The notes under the pieces are model-generated. The model was not told where the DNA came from, ran no database searches, and saw nothing but the letters and a program-made list of their open reading frames with translations. From Raphanus sativus (lineage: Eukaryota > Streptophyta > Magnoliopsida > Brassicales > Brassicaceae), in assembly GCF_000801105.2 (NCBI RefSeq), contig NC_079514.1, forward strand, positions 18,020,293-18,084,292: a stretch of 64,000 nt of DNA. The letters run 5' to 3'. Position numbers and translations under genes: made by a program. Below, in pieces: positions 20,846-32,896 of this stretch (within the stretch, counting starts at the first letter, position 1; every line of letters starts with the position of its first letter).

Positions 20846-22751
20846 CTAGATTTTGATCCGCACACCCGTGCAGGTGTATATTTTTATAAAATATGTTGTT
20901 TTTCATGTCAATATTAGAGTTGGGTAAAAAATCCGAATCTAAAAGTCGAACCGATCTCGATCCAAAAAACAAACAAAACCCGAACCGAAATTGATTAAAT
21001 ATCAAAATTTTGGTATTTAGAGAACTGAAACTGAATCCGATCCGAACCGAAGTAGTTCAGATACCTGAATATTTTTATAAAACATGTTTTTTCATGTCAA
21101 TATTAGAGTTGGGTAAAAAATCCGAATCTAAAAGTCGAACCGATCCCGATCCAAAAAAGAACAAAATCTGAACCGGAATTGATTAAATATCAAAATTTTG
21201 GTATTTAAAGAACTAAAACCGAATCCGATCCAAACCGGAGTATTTCAGATACCTGAATGTTTCGAAATAGATATATATATGTATGTATGTATATATATAA
21301 TGTACATAAAAACATCTAGAATATATATGGTACTTATAAGTTGGTTTAAACAATTAAAAGTATATATAAATAGTCAAATGTAAATATCTAAAATAGTTAA
21401 AGTATACTCAAATCACCAAAAAATATTTAACATAATTATTGATTCTCTATCCAAATATTTAAATCAAACCAATTTATATGTTAAGTTCAGGTATTATGAT
21501 ATATGTTATCAAATTATATGTAATATATTATTTTGTTTATATATTTTGTGAAATTTAAAGTATATAATGAATTTAAATGGGTTGTCCAAACCTAAACAAA
21601 CCCGCAAAGATCTGAATCGAACTTGAACCAAAATTTAGAAATATCCGATTGAGACTGAAATCTTTGACCCCGAAAACCCGAAACCCAAACAGACATAAAC
21701 TGAACCCGAATGGGTATCCGAACGCCCACCCCTAATTCACAATCTATTTTTTTCCTTTATAACACATCAAACATATAATTAATAGTATTTTATACGTACT
21801 ATCATATAAATAATCACAAATATTATATTTTCAATAATCATATATTTTGGAAAAAATTAATAATGGTTATTGGAAATATTTTAGTAAAAATAATTTTTTG
21901 AATATATGTATATTTTAAATCAATTTTTGATATAAATCAACTTTAAATTATTATTTTGATTTGAAATATGTATATAAAGTTTAAATTTTGTTTTATGATT
22001 ATTTTAGACAAATTATATTTTTAGATAATTAGATTAGTTCATTTTATGTATATTTTCGTATAATGAAAATATCTTTCTAAACAGTTTTATCGTGCAAAAT
22101 GGATAGGTGATCGAAATATGTGGTATTCAAGTATTAGATATTTTCTAAATATCTTGCGAAATAATTGGTTGCATTAAGGAAAAGCATATTTAATTTGGTC
22201 ATGGCTTTTATTTGGGAAGAAAAAATTGACACAAACAGAAGGTAATATTCAATTTATTAGATTGCATAAGATATTTACATGGTGAGTAAGATTTCGTTGA
22301 TCTTTTTTAATTATAACGATCGCCAAACAACTTAAAAGTTAGCAAGTTTCGTTAACCAATTTTACACCTATAACCAAACACTCCAATTTTTTTCAATCAT
22401 TTAATTCAAGTTTCCAAATACTCCAATTTTGTACTTGAGTTTTATGAGTTTTAATAAGATAGATATATTTTGTATATATTGCAACCGAGATTTATAGCCA
22501 GTCAATTCAAACACTTTATATTTTTATGATACTTTTAGGAATCAAGCGAGTTCAGTTAATTTAATTGTTCGGTTAGTTTTACAATTTGGTTAGCGCATAA
22601 ACGGGATAAGTCAACCATAATTATTTCAAATTATTGATTTTGACATTGGTTAAATAACAATAACTATCCTTATGTCCAAACACTTTTCATTAAGTCTAGT
22701 AAACATGTTTCCAAACAATCTTATTTTGTACTTCAGTTTTAATAATATAGA
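20846..22751 (-). mobile_element. Non-autonomous Helitron (minus strand) with two stacked 5' ends
   Basis: Read on the minus strand, the 3' terminus at 20846 is a GC-rich hairpin (GCACGGGTGTGC) followed by GGATCAAAATCTAG and a host T. A 5' terminus A|TCTATATTATTAAAACTG begins at 22751, and a related one, A|TCTATCTTATTAAAACTC, begins at 22463. Both are followed by similar AAGTACAAAAT words. No Rep/helicase sequence is present. Either one Helitron inserted beside another of the same family, or the first 5' end was duplicated. The interior is AT-rich with (ACCGAAC)-type words. Confidence 0.72.
20904..21281 (+). repeat. 189-bp tandem duplication inside the Helitron
   Basis: The stretch beginning CATGTCAATATTAGAGTTGG at 20904 is repeated from 21093 with a few substitutions (for example CCGATCTC to CCGATCCC). 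The unit contains AACCGAT/GAACCGAA-type words. Confidence 0.85.
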
Positions 22752-24034
22752 TGTTACAACAAATAACTTAAACCCAATTATAAATCCTACATATTCTCTA
22801 TGTTTCATTGTGATTGATTTAAATAGTAATAGCGGAATCTCCTTTTAGATACTTTTATTATTCCTTATTTTTCTTCTTTTGTTTGTAAGTTTTTGTAAAT
22901 TTGTAGAAACTTTTGAAATTCAGAAAATATATAGGACTCTAGTATTTTATCAGACTATCAAAACTCGATAATAATTTACAAACCAAAATTGATTTAAAGT
23001 GATAATATCATAATTTTTGATTTATTTTGTAAATTTCTTTTTTTTATTTACACATAAAAATAAAATAGATCTAAAGTTAGCCAAGTGAAACTGCAAATAT
23101 AAAAAATAAAATAAGATGAGCTACAAATGATTATTTTACTTTAAACAGCTTTAAATTTTAATAATATTTGGTGCTATTTTGATTATATGCTTAATATATA
23201 TTTTTAAAAAATTATGGTTAAGGGCAAACAAAATTATGTTCGCTTTAGGCGTCTCACGAGTCCTGACCGGCACTGTAATTTAATCTTGTTGTGTTTCCTA
23301 TTAGGAACTACCACATCAAGGACAACATGCCTGCCAAGATATTTGGTCTCAATATTATCCCTAATAACATTACCCTCGTTGGACATCGCTCTGCCTCTCT
23401 AAACGAAAACTCAATGTGATACCACGGGTTTGATAATTAGCCTCTATTTGCTTCAAACAAATGGCTAGGTAGCGTTGCTAACAAGAAAATCTGACCTTCT
23501 AATCTATTAATTTAGGGATTATCTACTATTTGAAGTTCTCATTTAAATTTTGGACTCTTTCATAGTTGTTGCTAGAATATATCATGCCTCCTATACAATG
23601 CAACCTACCAACTTAAATTAAACCAAATTTTAACCAATATTGATTAGTTAAACCTAACCAGTAACATTTTTATAATATTTTTGGTTAATCTCTTAATATA
23701 ATTAGATCATATAAAACTGAACCACTCTTAAATCAACGAGTTCCATATCATTTCAGACATAAAAAAAAAATATCCGACTCATTTACAACGTAAGCATACA
23801 AAGACTGTGTATACTTATGTTCATTGATCTTCCAAAAACCAAATAATTGTGGCATAGACCAACATAGGCTCATGTTCGTATCACTAACTTTACTTCCATA
23901 TATTTACTCTTCACCTACATCATATCACAACATACACAGTTATGCAAGAACATGATTTTTTTTTTGTTCAAACAACCAAATAATGGTAGTATATAGTCAG
24001 TAGATTTTTTAGATATGTTTTTTTATATATTACA
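22752..24034. other. AT-rich intergenic DNA
   Basis: No gene, terminal repeat or RNA is supported. A less AT-rich patch at 23210-23420 has a short open frame but no recognisable protein. It may be a decayed exon. Confidence 0.5.
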
Positions 24035-26918
24035 CTAGGGTAAACCCGCCCTACGGACGGACAGAAAAGTAAATAAATAATATAAATTTACTTTAATTTA
24101 TTATAAATAAAATAGTAATAATTTCATAATATTTTTACAACATTTTTAAATTCATTTTACTATTTGTTTATAGATTATATATTTATCTACTTATTATATA
24201 ATTTTAAAATATAATAGCTTACTCTATTTTAATGTTTACTTAAATCTATGGATTAAAAATCAGAATCGATTGGGTTTAGTGGAATTCTAATAATAAGCAG
24301 TCTAAAGTTATTTGCTATTCTCGTTCATATGTAGAATCAAATATTTTTTTATTATTTATCTTTCAAAAAAAAATTCGAACGATTCTCATTACTACTCTAA
24401 TTTTGACTCTTGCCCAAGCATCCACCCATACTCGCTGAATATGACATTATGAAATGTGAGATATAAATAACATATATAAACAAAAGACAAATAAACAAAG
24501 AAAAGAAAAACATGAAGTTGGCTGTATATAAACCTCTTGACTAACTCGTCTCTTATTTTGCCTTTTCCCAACCCCACTTTTCAAAAGGTGATACCATTCT
24601 CCTGATATTACAATTTTGCTCATCGAACTCTCGTCAACCCAAACCATCATGGTTCAACACTTCAACCCTTATTTGTTTGTTGAGAGTCTAGGTGCTGAAA
24701 GCTTAATCGCTACGGAGAAAAGAAGTGGTGTCAGTTCAAAATATTAAAGGGTTCAATTGCACTCCTAAACCTACCAACATGGGTATTTGCAGTTGTCCTG
24801 TGCCCTTAAAACATCTATTTATGAACGAAAGCTGTTGTTTTACTTTTAATCTCTTTCCTATCAATCAATATAAATGTTTCATTCGAATGAGAACCCCCGA
24901 ATATAATATGCTCGCATCTCAAAAAATATTTGCAAAAAGGTTTTGTTTTGGGTACCATAGTGCAGTTTCATTTTGCATCACTTTTTTCTTCTACTCAAGA
25001 ACGTGGGTTGGTTGATGGAGGATGTTACCGGGATAGATAAGCGACTTCAGCTACAATCCCATAAATGTCTTCCCCTATAGTCACTGTGTTTCCAATCGAG
25101 GCTGCTTGTTTCTTGATGTACCCTAACCCGAAATGGCTAGATCCGTTTTTTCCCCTAGTGTCGCTAGTTAGCTTGCCGACCTGAAAACAATGTCAAAGAA
25201 ATAATAAAACAAACGTAGATGCTACTCTTTGTCTTAGAGTAACTAAGATGAACACAAAGGTTCAACTACCTTTTCCCGTCGAATGTGATGGTGCTGCCGG
25301 GTTCTGCTTGTGCAGAGAATTCAAGTCCACACAACCTTTGTTTCATTCCGTCATATGTTATAAGTCTTGCGATAGTCTCCTGCCCCTTATAACATCCTGG
25401 GAAGTATGAATTTTGTTAAACCTGGGCGCTCACAGTGTCATTTTTAGTTAACTAAAGCTTTTTGAGTACCTTTGTTCAAAGAGACTGAGTTCCATAGACC
25501 CGCTTCCAGAACATTGAATTCCTAGCTGAGTTCTCTCTCAGTTGCTGGTCTTCCTGCAAAACATTAACGCTTCTGGGTCTGAGAAACATATAACTTTCTA
25601 TGCTTTGGTAAAGAAAAGAAATGACGACATCATTGTACAACCTTGAATGACTCTAAGTTTCACCCAGGCCTCAGAACCCATTGGAACGGCACCATCAGAG
25701 AGAAGAGTCTTCCAGACTGAAACAGCACCACCAGGTGACATTAACATCGTAAAGCCTTCATCTGAAATAAGACTCCCGACCCCAACTGTAATCGGCATTC
25801 CATCGAACTGAAAAAGAAAAGAACATACGACTGTATGCTGCGTCAAAGGATTTGTTTCAGATTTTTTTTTTATTTAAAAACTTACACTATAATGTTTATG
25901 TGTGCCATATGGCTGCCCGATAAGATCTCCCAGATTCAGTTTAGATATAATCTGTTTAAAGTTTCTTTTACATTAGCATAAAACAATGTAAACAAAGAAA
26001 ATGGTCACTCTGCTCAAAGAAAGAATCTTACTTCGCTACATTTCGGTCCTGGTAAAGCAAATAAGCAAGTTTGCTTGGTGATATCTTTGATCTCTACTTT
26101 GTCAGCAAAAAAGATATACTTGGGAGATGAAGATGAAGATGAAGATGAGAAGTAAGTGACATCACGATACTCCAAGTCAGAGCCTTAATCTACAAAGACC
26201 CCCACTAACAGAGTAACAGTTTTGTTCAATGAAATTGTTATATCCTGAAACAAAAATGTGAAGAATAAAAAAGATTGTGATGATAAAATTATATAAACCC
26301 GACCAATTGCTCCGGCTCTTTTTCGACACAACAAAGCTGAGCGTAAATCCTTTTGCAAACCTCCATCTTCTTCTTCTCGATCTCCTCTTATCAAGCCCTG
26401 AAAGCCGACATAGCTATCCTCAACATCACTTCGCCTTCCTTCGCCATTTGGACGGTGGAGGATCAGCGGTCGGACTTCAAATCAGAGAGGAACGTTGGTG
26501 TTTTCACGGATTGAGGACGACGGCCAAGGGAAGAATCTGATGATCGCTGGAATGAGAGATAATCGCAGAGATATGAATATAAGCGAGATGATTATAAGAG
26601 AGATGTGGAGAGCGCGATTAGCAGATGATTATAACCGACGTTCAGCGCAATCGAAAGCCGCGTAGTGGGCTCACGAATTAAGAGGATTTAAGACGATTAA
26701 TCACAACTGTTATCGTTACAGAAACTGGATCGTCCAAGGAATATGCGCACCACCACGGAGAGAACGCGAGGCGAAACCCAATTGAAGAGACGACGAAAGA
26801 AGAAGCTCTGCGTTTCATTAATCAGGACACGTGTCAAGCGCAGGAAGAGTGAGTTTCCAGCGTGGCATCCTAGGTGGATAGGCTCAAGAGAGATTAAGCT
26901 CAACTTTATATAAATAGA
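24035..26918 (-). mobile_element. Helitron (minus strand) carrying a captured gene fragment
   Basis: The 5' terminus is A|TCTATTTATATAAAGTTGAG (from 26918 leftward). The 3' terminus is a CCGTCCGTAGGGCGGG hairpin followed by TTTACCCTAG and a host T (24062 to 24035). The length is 2,884 bp. Host A and T flank the ends, as expected for Helitron insertion. Inside are several exons and introns of a folate-binding-protein gene in the same orientation. No Rep/helicase is present, so it would depend on an autonomous relative. Confidence 0.72.
25025..26245 (-). pseudogene. 3' part of a COG0354/At1g60990-type folate-binding protein gene, captured
   Basis: Exons in order on the minus strand contain SDLEYRDVTYFSSSSSSSSP and KYIFFADKVEIKDITKQTCL (about 26180-26030), then ISKLNLGDLIGQPYGTHKHY (about 25950-25885). 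Next are FDGMPITVGVGSLISDEGFT to VKLRVIQG (about 25810-25640), then RPATERELS*EFNVLEAGLW (about 25555-25475). Last are CYKGQETIARLITYDGMKQR (about 25400-25268) and VGKLTSDTRGKNGSSHFGLG to the natural stop at 25025. The family (GcvT/YgfZ-like; a chloroplast iron-sulfur protein in Arabidopsis) acts in Fe-S cluster maintenance. Introns are retained, so capture was at DNA level. The N-terminal third is missing, there is a stop in the RPATERELS exon, and the first fragment is disrupted near 26190. It is non-functional. Confidence 0.85.
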
Positions 26919-27071
26919 TTTTACGAGACTATGTGTATAAGTTTTTTTTTGAAAAAGGACATAACTATGTGTATAAGTTAAAAGATAAAAGGTGTGACAA
27001 GATACTAAAAATGAAAGAAAATTAAATACAAACTAATAACAAATACAATACAAATTATAACACTATTAAAT

Positions 27072-27235
27072 TCTATATATATTTAATAAAATATTATATA
27101 TATGTCTAATATGTATATATATATAATTGTTACAAAACTATATATAATATTATATACACATATTATATATACCATATATTATTAATTGAAATTTGACAAA
27201 TCAATTTCCGCCCTTTAGGGCGGATCCTAATCTAG
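27072..27235 (+). mobile_element. Helitron 3' end (plus strand)
   Basis: The hairpin CCGCCCTTTAGGGCGG is followed by ATCCTAATCTAG and a host T at 27236. A possible 5' terminus TCTATATATATTTAATAAAA at 27072 would make a 164-bp element, but AT-rich sequence makes that assignment weak. Confidence 0.55.
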
Positions 27236-27236
27236 T

Positions 27237-28147
27237 TAATGTTTAAAAAAAAAGAAAATATGAAAACTATTTCTATTGATCTTTTGTTGAAATAATTGGA
27301 TTATTTACAAATGAAAGATAACATCCCTATTTATACAAAATACCTTCGTCATTATATGATGAATATTGATCTAATTTAAGGGTCATCAATACTGAAAATA
27401 TGGCCTTGATTACAAGAAATTCATAAATAAAAGCTGATTTGTAAAGGTTGATATTACTATTAAGACAGATTTCAGTAATATATATTGATGACATATCATT
27501 TTAGATGCATCTTAAAATCATTATAAATTATTATAACCTTCTAAAATATTTTATATGGACTAACCGAAATACAAAATGCATAATGTGTTAATTTTATGGT
27601 CCAGCCTCAAATAACTTGAGTCTCTGGTTCCTTTTTATCAACAACAATATCCATTTAATTTATTTTCTTCTAAATCTGCCTATGACGCCACCAACTACTT
27701 AACTTAATTAATATGCCACCAAGCTAATAGAAACCTCAGCGAATAACATAAACTAATAATACAACACAAAGATTCCAGTGGGTCGACTGTGTCAACCTGA
27801 TCTGAAACTTTCTCAACACAAATATTTGGGTGACTTTTAGAAAAAGAAGCTAAGCAAATATATGCCGGCTTGAATATGTGCCAAAATAAACAATATGCTT
27901 ATGGAAGTTCACATGGACTTGTACATACATATAATATGAATGAGCTAAACTCAAATTTCTGGTTATTGAGCTGTAAATGCATATGGCTAAGATTGAGGAT
28001 GAGGAAGTAACATGTTCCGAACAAAATATGAAAGCACAATAACAAGCAATTTGGAAATTTAAAAACTTTTATCGATGCAGAAGGAACATGTCCTGCTCTT
28101 GTATAATGTGGAAGATGCAATTAAAAAGATTTTCAGTTTGTTCCATG
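27237..28147. other. AT-rich intergenic DNA left of the Copia element
   Basis: Nothing recognisable. It contains the original insertion site of the Copia element (gatcg at 28148). Confidence 0.5.
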
Positions 28148-28152
28148 GATCG

Positions 28153-28780
28153 TGTTGGGATTCGAGACTAAGTCAGAGACTACCTCAGAGACTACGTCAG
28201 CGAATACTTCAGGGAATTCGTCAGTCAAGATTTGGTGATGGAAATCAAACAAGATCGCATAACTTAAAACAAGACAAAGATGTCATATTAGGAAAAAAGG
28301 AAATATCACTTTATTGAAGGTGATAGGTTCCTGGAAATATTACTTCTCATGGAGTTATGGAAGTTGCAAGTATTTTGGAATATTTCCTAATAGGTTTATG
28401 GAAAATGGCGAATGCCCTAATCCAACTAGGTTAATGTAATAAACTCCTACTATATAAGAGGAGCTCGTGTGCACTCTTCTCTCTAAGTCTTTGTAATGAT
28501 CTGTGCAAGAAAAGACCTAGCTTGGTTGTAAGCTTTGGTTGAGAGAGAGAGAGGTACTATATCTTGTACTTGAGATTATAGTGATTTGCCTCATTGCTAG
28601 GTCTCAGGGACGTAACCACATTTAGGTGAACCCTGGGATATCAAATTCTTGTGTCTATCTTCTATAATTCCGTGTTCTTCTTCTGTTCTCCATAGATCTA
28701 CAAACTCATACTTTCTAACGTACTACGACAAGTGCATCAGAGAGTGCTTCAGCGAGTTTGTGTGGTGAGTTTTCCCAACA
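28153..28780 (+). repeat. Left LTR of the Copia element
   Basis: It contains a CTATATAAGAGG core promoter (about 28449) and short inverted ends TGTTGGG/CCCAACA. It lies next to the tRNA primer site. Confidence 0.95.
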
Positions 28781-28783
28781 AAG

Positions 28784-28795
28784 TGGTATCAGAGC
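28784..28795 (+). other. Primer-binding site (initiator tRNA-Met)
   Basis: TGGTATCAGAGC, complementary to the 3' end of plant initiator tRNA-Met, starts 3 bp after the left LTR, as is typical of Copia elements. Confidence 0.92.
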
Positions 28796-28812
28796 CTTAG
28801 GTGGTGTTCTCA

Positions 28813-31800
28813 ATGTCTACTAAAGTAAGGATTGAGGTGGAGCGGTTCGATGGGAAGGGAGACTTCTCGTTGTGGAAGAAGAGGATGCTTGCGCATCTGT
28901 CAGTCATTGGTCTAAAGGATGTATTAGAAGAGTCCGAGTCACCTTCTGTCTCAGCTAGGAAGAAGGATGAAGACGAGGATGTTTACAAAGAGCGGTTAGA
29001 GAAAGAGGAAGCTGAAAGGCTTGAAAGATCAGAGAAGGCGATGAATCTGATCATTCTCAATGTTGGGGATCATGTGTTAAGGAAGATCGAGTTGTGTACT
29101 ACAGCTGCTTCTACATGGTCTACACTGGAGAGGTTATATCTCTCAAAGACTCAACCGAATAGAATTCACTTGCAGCACAAGTTCTATACCTTCAAGATGG
29201 TTGATACTCGGAGTATGGATGAGAATATCGATGACTTCTTGAAGATTGTCTCTCACCTGTCAAGCGTGAATGTAACTGTGTCAGAGGAGGTACAAGCGAT
29301 TATGCTCCTGAATTCGCTTCCTTCACGGTTCAACTCTCTCAAGGAAACGCTTAAGTACGGCAAGGATACATTGTCGTTGGAAGAGGTGACAAGTGCAGCA
29401 AGGTCTAAAGATCAGGATCTGAAATCCTCTACGGCTTCACATGATATTGGTGAAGGTCACTATGCTAGAGGAAGGACTGAGAAGAAGGATCCTGTGAGGA
29501 ATGGTAAGGGCAAGTCTAGATCAATCTCAGGGTCTAGGATAACTTGCTGGTTCTGCAAGAAGCAAGGACACACCAAAAGGGAGTGTTATGCATACAAGAA
29601 GAAGTATGGCGGAGGTGAAGAAGAAGCTGAGGCAGCGGTTGTGATAGATCCTGATTCAGACGATGATGCACTTTCGGTAGAAGATAAGTGGCATCATGAT
29701 AAGTGGGTGATTGATTCTGGATGTTCCTACCATATGACGTGTAGGAGGGATTGGTTTCACATGTTTCAAGAGCTGACTTCAGGACAAGTTCTTCTTGGTA
29801 ATGATTGCGCGGTTGGAGTGCAAGGGATTGGTACAATCAACATCAAAGCTTATGGAGGTTCGGTTAAGACACTCACGAATGTCAGGTATATTCCGGAATT
29901 AAGAAGGAACTTGATATCCACGGGAACCTTGGATTTATTGGGCTTTGAGCATAGTGGTGGACATGGGAAGACTAGGTTTTACAAGCATGGTAAGCTAGCA
30001 CTTCAGGGAACCTTGTCCGGGTCATTGTACCTGTTAGATGGTGAGACTGTGTTAGGTGAAGTAAACTGCAGTGTCAAGAAGAAACCATCTAAGGATGAGA
30101 CAGTCTTGTGGCATAGACGTCTTGGGCACATGAGCATGAAGAATCTACAGATTCTAGCCCAGAAAAGGGTGATTGATAAGAGGAGGATTGGTGATTTGGA
30201 TTTCTGTGAGAGCTGTGTGATGGGGAAGCAGAAGAGAGTAAGCTTCAGCATCGGGAAACATGATACAGGTGAAGCTCTCAAGTATGTACATGCTGATCTA
30301 TGGGGATCTCCAAGTGTGACACCAAGTCTGTCAGGGAAGCAATACTTCCTGTCTATTATCGATGATTATACAAGGAAGGTCTGGATATATTTCTTAGCTA
30401 CTAAAGGAGAAGCCTTTAGTAAATTTTGTGAATGGAAGAAGCTGGTCGAGAATCAAGTCAAGAAGAAGGTGTGTTGTCTTAGAACAGACAATGGACTTGA
30501 ATTCTGCAACACAGAGTTTGACAGCTTCTGTAAGCAACATGGAATCAAGAGACATATGACTTGTGCATATACACCACAGCAGAACGGTGTAGCTGAACGT
30601 ATGAACAAGACTCTGATGGAAAAGGTGAGATGTTTTCTGGTTGAGTCGGGTCTAGAGGAAAAATTCTGGGCTGAAGCAGTATCTACGTCAGCATATGTGA
30701 CAAACAGGAGTCCATCTTCTGCCATAGATGGGAACATTCCGGAGGAACTTTGGTTGGGCAAGAAGCCCGGTTATCTGCACCTGAGAAGATTTGGATCAGT
30801 GGTTTACGTCCATGCAGATCAAGGAAAGCTCAAGGCCAGAGCTAAAAAGGGAATCTTCATAAGTTATCCAGTTGGTGTGAAAGGATACAAGGTTTGGCTT
30901 CTTGATGAGGAGAAGTGTTTTATAAGCAGGAATGTGGTATTTACAGAAGATAAAGTCTACAAGGATTTTGATGTCTGCAAGAAGAAAGCAGATGTCACAG
31001 AGGAGCTAAGAAATCAGACGGTGCTGGAAAATACAGCAGGATCTGCGTCAGGACCGGAAGTTGATACTTCAGGTGGAGCTGTTGAAGAAACAGTTGAGTC
31101 AGCTGGTGACGTAGGTGACAAACAAGGTGAAAGTCTTGAAGGATATCAGCTAGCAAGAGATAGAGTTCGGAGAAGAATAGTGCCACCTGCACGGTACTCC
31201 GACTCAGATGATGTATCAGCGTTTGCACTATATGTAGTTGATGATGTATGTGCTGAAGAACCTCAAGACTATCATGGAGCGATGAACAGCGAAGAGCGAA
31301 AGCAGTGGGCTGAAGCATGTGGTGAAGAGATGACTTCACTGGATAAGAACCAAACTTGGAAGCCTGTAAGAAGGCCTAGTAAGCGTAAGGTGATAGGCTG
31401 CAAGTGGGTCTTTAAGTTGAAGTCTGGTATACCTGGTGTTGAGAAGCCTAGATTCAAGGCTCGGTTAGTTGCTAAGGGATACTCTCAGAGGGAGGGTATT
31501 GATTATCAAGATGTGTTTTCACCCGTCGTGAAGCATGTATCCATAAGGTTCTTGTTGTCAATTACAGTGAATCAGGATTTGGAGCTTGAGCAACTTGATG
31601 TAAAGACTGCGTTTCTTCATGGTACACTTGAAGAAGAGATTTACATGGAGCAACCAGAGGGATTTAAGGTTAAAGGGAAAGAGGATCACGTCTGTCTACT
31701 TCAGAAGGCTCTTTATGGACTAAAGCAGGCACCAAGACAATGGAACAAGTGTTTTGATCAGTTTGTGGTTAGTCACGGTTTTGTAAAGAGTGAATATGAT

Positions 31801-32814
31801 CACTGTGTTTACATCAAGGAGGTAACCAAAGGTACATACATCTATTTATTATTATACGTGGATGATATGTTGGTTGCATCAAAGGATGCGGCAGAGATCA
31901 AGAAAGTGAAGCAGTTGCTGAGCAGCAGATTTGAGATGAAGGACTTGGGTCCAGCAAGACGGATTTTGGGAATGGATATTGAGAGAGATCGTGAAAAGGG
32001 GATTCTAACACTGTCTCAATCTGGTTATATCAGGAAGATTCTCAAGGTATTCGACATGGATGAGTCAAAGAGTGTATCAACACCTATTGGTGCACATTTC
32101 AAATTGTCAGCTGTAGTAGATGATGAAGCAGAGACATGTATGGATGATATTCCATATGCTAATGCTATCGGAAGCATAATGTATGCTATGATAGGCACGA
32201 GATGTGATCTGGCGTATGCATTGGGGTTGGTTAGCAGGTTTATGAGTAAGCCTGGGATGGTTCATTGGACTGCGGTTAAGTGGGTATTGAGGTACCTGAA
32301 GGGAACACAAGATCTGAAACTGTGCTTCAGGAAGAATGAGGCGTTTAACGTTGAAGGTTTCTGTGATTCTGATTTTGCTTCGGATCTGGACAAGAGGAGG
32401 TCGATCTCAGGTTATGTTTTCATGGCTGGTGGAAATACAATCAGCTGGAGATCGAGTCTACAAAGCGTAGTGGCTTTATCGACGACTGAAGCAGAGTATA
32501 TGGCGCTTGTTGAAGCAGTCAAGGAAGGAATATGGTTAAAAGGGTTAGCGGAGGAGCTTGGATTCAAGCAAGACACGGTGGTGATATCGTGTGACTCTCA
32601 AAGTGCATTGTGTCTAGCCAAGAACAATGTGTATCATGAGAGGACTAAGCACATCAGCAGAAAGATGCACTTCATCAGGGATATCATTGCTCAAGGTGAT
32701 GTAAGTGTAAAGAAGATATGTACTTCTTGGAATCCTGTAGATATATTAACCAAGGTTCTTCCGGTTAAGAAGTTTGAGGAAGCGGTGGACTTCCTTGGTA
32801 TGTCCGAACACTAA
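28813..32814 (+). CDS. Copia gag-pol polyprotein, intact
   Basis: A single open frame of 1,333 residues from MSTKVRIEVERFDG. Domains in order are a UBN2-type gag, the CCHC knuckle CWFCKKQGHTKREC (about residue 244), the protease motif WVIDSGCSYHM (about 300), and the pre-integrase LWHRRLGHMSMKNL (about 430). Next come the integrase with CLRTDNGLEF and QQNGVAERMNK, the reverse transcriptase from GCKWVFKLK with the catalytic LLYVDDMLV, and RNase H with CDSDFASD and STTEAEYMAL. It encodes capsid, maturation, integration and replication functions for the element. No stop or frameshift is seen, so it may be mobile today. The frame is open four codons upstream, but those lack an ATG. Confidence 0.96.
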   Translation: MSTKVRIEVERFDGKGDFSLWKKRMLAHLSVIGLKDVLEESESPSVSARKKDEDEDVYKERLEKEEAERLERSEKAMNLIILNVGDHVLRKIELCTTAASTWSTLERLYLSKTQPNRIHLQHKFYTFKMVDTRSMDENIDDFLKIVSHLSSVNVTVSEEVQAIMLLNSLPSRFNSLKETLKYGKDTLSLEEVTSAARSKDQDLKSSTASHDIGEGHYARGRTEKKDPVRNGKGKSRSISGSRITCWFCKKQGHTKRECYAYKKKYGGGEEEAEAAVVIDPDSDDDALSVEDKWHHDKWVIDSGCSYHMTCRRDWFHMFQELTSGQVLLGNDCAVGVQGIGTINIKAYGGSVKTLTNVRYIPELRRNLISTGTLDLLGFEHSGGHGKTRFYKHGKLALQGTLSGSLYLLDGETVLGEVNCSVKKKPSKDETVLWHRRLGHMSMKNLQILAQKRVIDKRRIGDLDFCESCVMGKQKRVSFSIGKHDTGEALKYVHADLWGSPSVTPSLSGKQYFLSIIDDYTRKVWIYFLATKGEAFSKFCEWKKLVENQVKKKVCCLRTDNGLEFCNTEFDSFCKQHGIKRHMTCAYTPQQNGVAERMNKTLMEKVRCFLVESGLEEKFWAEAVSTSAYVTNRSPSSAIDGNIPEELWLGKKPGYLHLRRFGSVVYVHADQGKLKARAKKGIFISYPVGVKGYKVWLLDEEKCFISRNVVFTEDKVYKDFDVCKKKADVTEELRNQTVLENTAGSASGPEVDTSGGAVEETVESAGDVGDKQGESLEGYQLARDRVRRRIVPPARYSDSDDVSAFALYVVDDVCAEEPQDYHGAMNSEERKQWAEACGEEMTSLDKNQTWKPVRRPSKRKVIGCKWVFKLKSGIPGVEKPRFKARLVAKGYSQREGIDYQDVFSPVVKHVSIRFLLSITVNQDLELEQLDVKTAFLHGTLEEEIYMEQPEGFKVKGKEDHVCLLQKALYGLKQAPRQWNKCFDQFVVSHGFVKSEYDHCVYIKEVTKGTYIYLLLYVDDMLVASKDAAEIKKVKQLLSSRFEMKDLGPARRILGMDIERDREKGILTLSQSGYIRKILKVFDMDESKSVSTPIGAHFKLSAVVDDEAETCMDDIPYANAIGSIMYAMIGTRCDLAYALGLVSRFMSKPGMVHWTAVKWVLRYLKGTQDLKLCFRKNEAFNVEGFCDSDFASDLDKRRSISGYVFMAGGNTISWRSSLQSVVALSTTEAEYMALVEAVKEGIWLKGLAEELGFKQDTVVISCDSQSALCLAKNNVYHERTKHISRKMHFIRDIIAQGDVSVKKICTSWNPVDILTKVLPVKKFEEAVDFLGMSEH

Positions 32815-32896
32815 GGAGCATTCGGCATCGCCTGGCAAAGCACGAGTTTGCTTAACCTAAGTAGTGGATCATGTTTGATGTCATCAAGGTGGAGTT

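Noticed and set aside
23214..23402. 62-codon plus-strand frame in AT-rich DNA
   Set aside because: No recognisable domain or splice context; kept only as a note of a less AT-rich patch.
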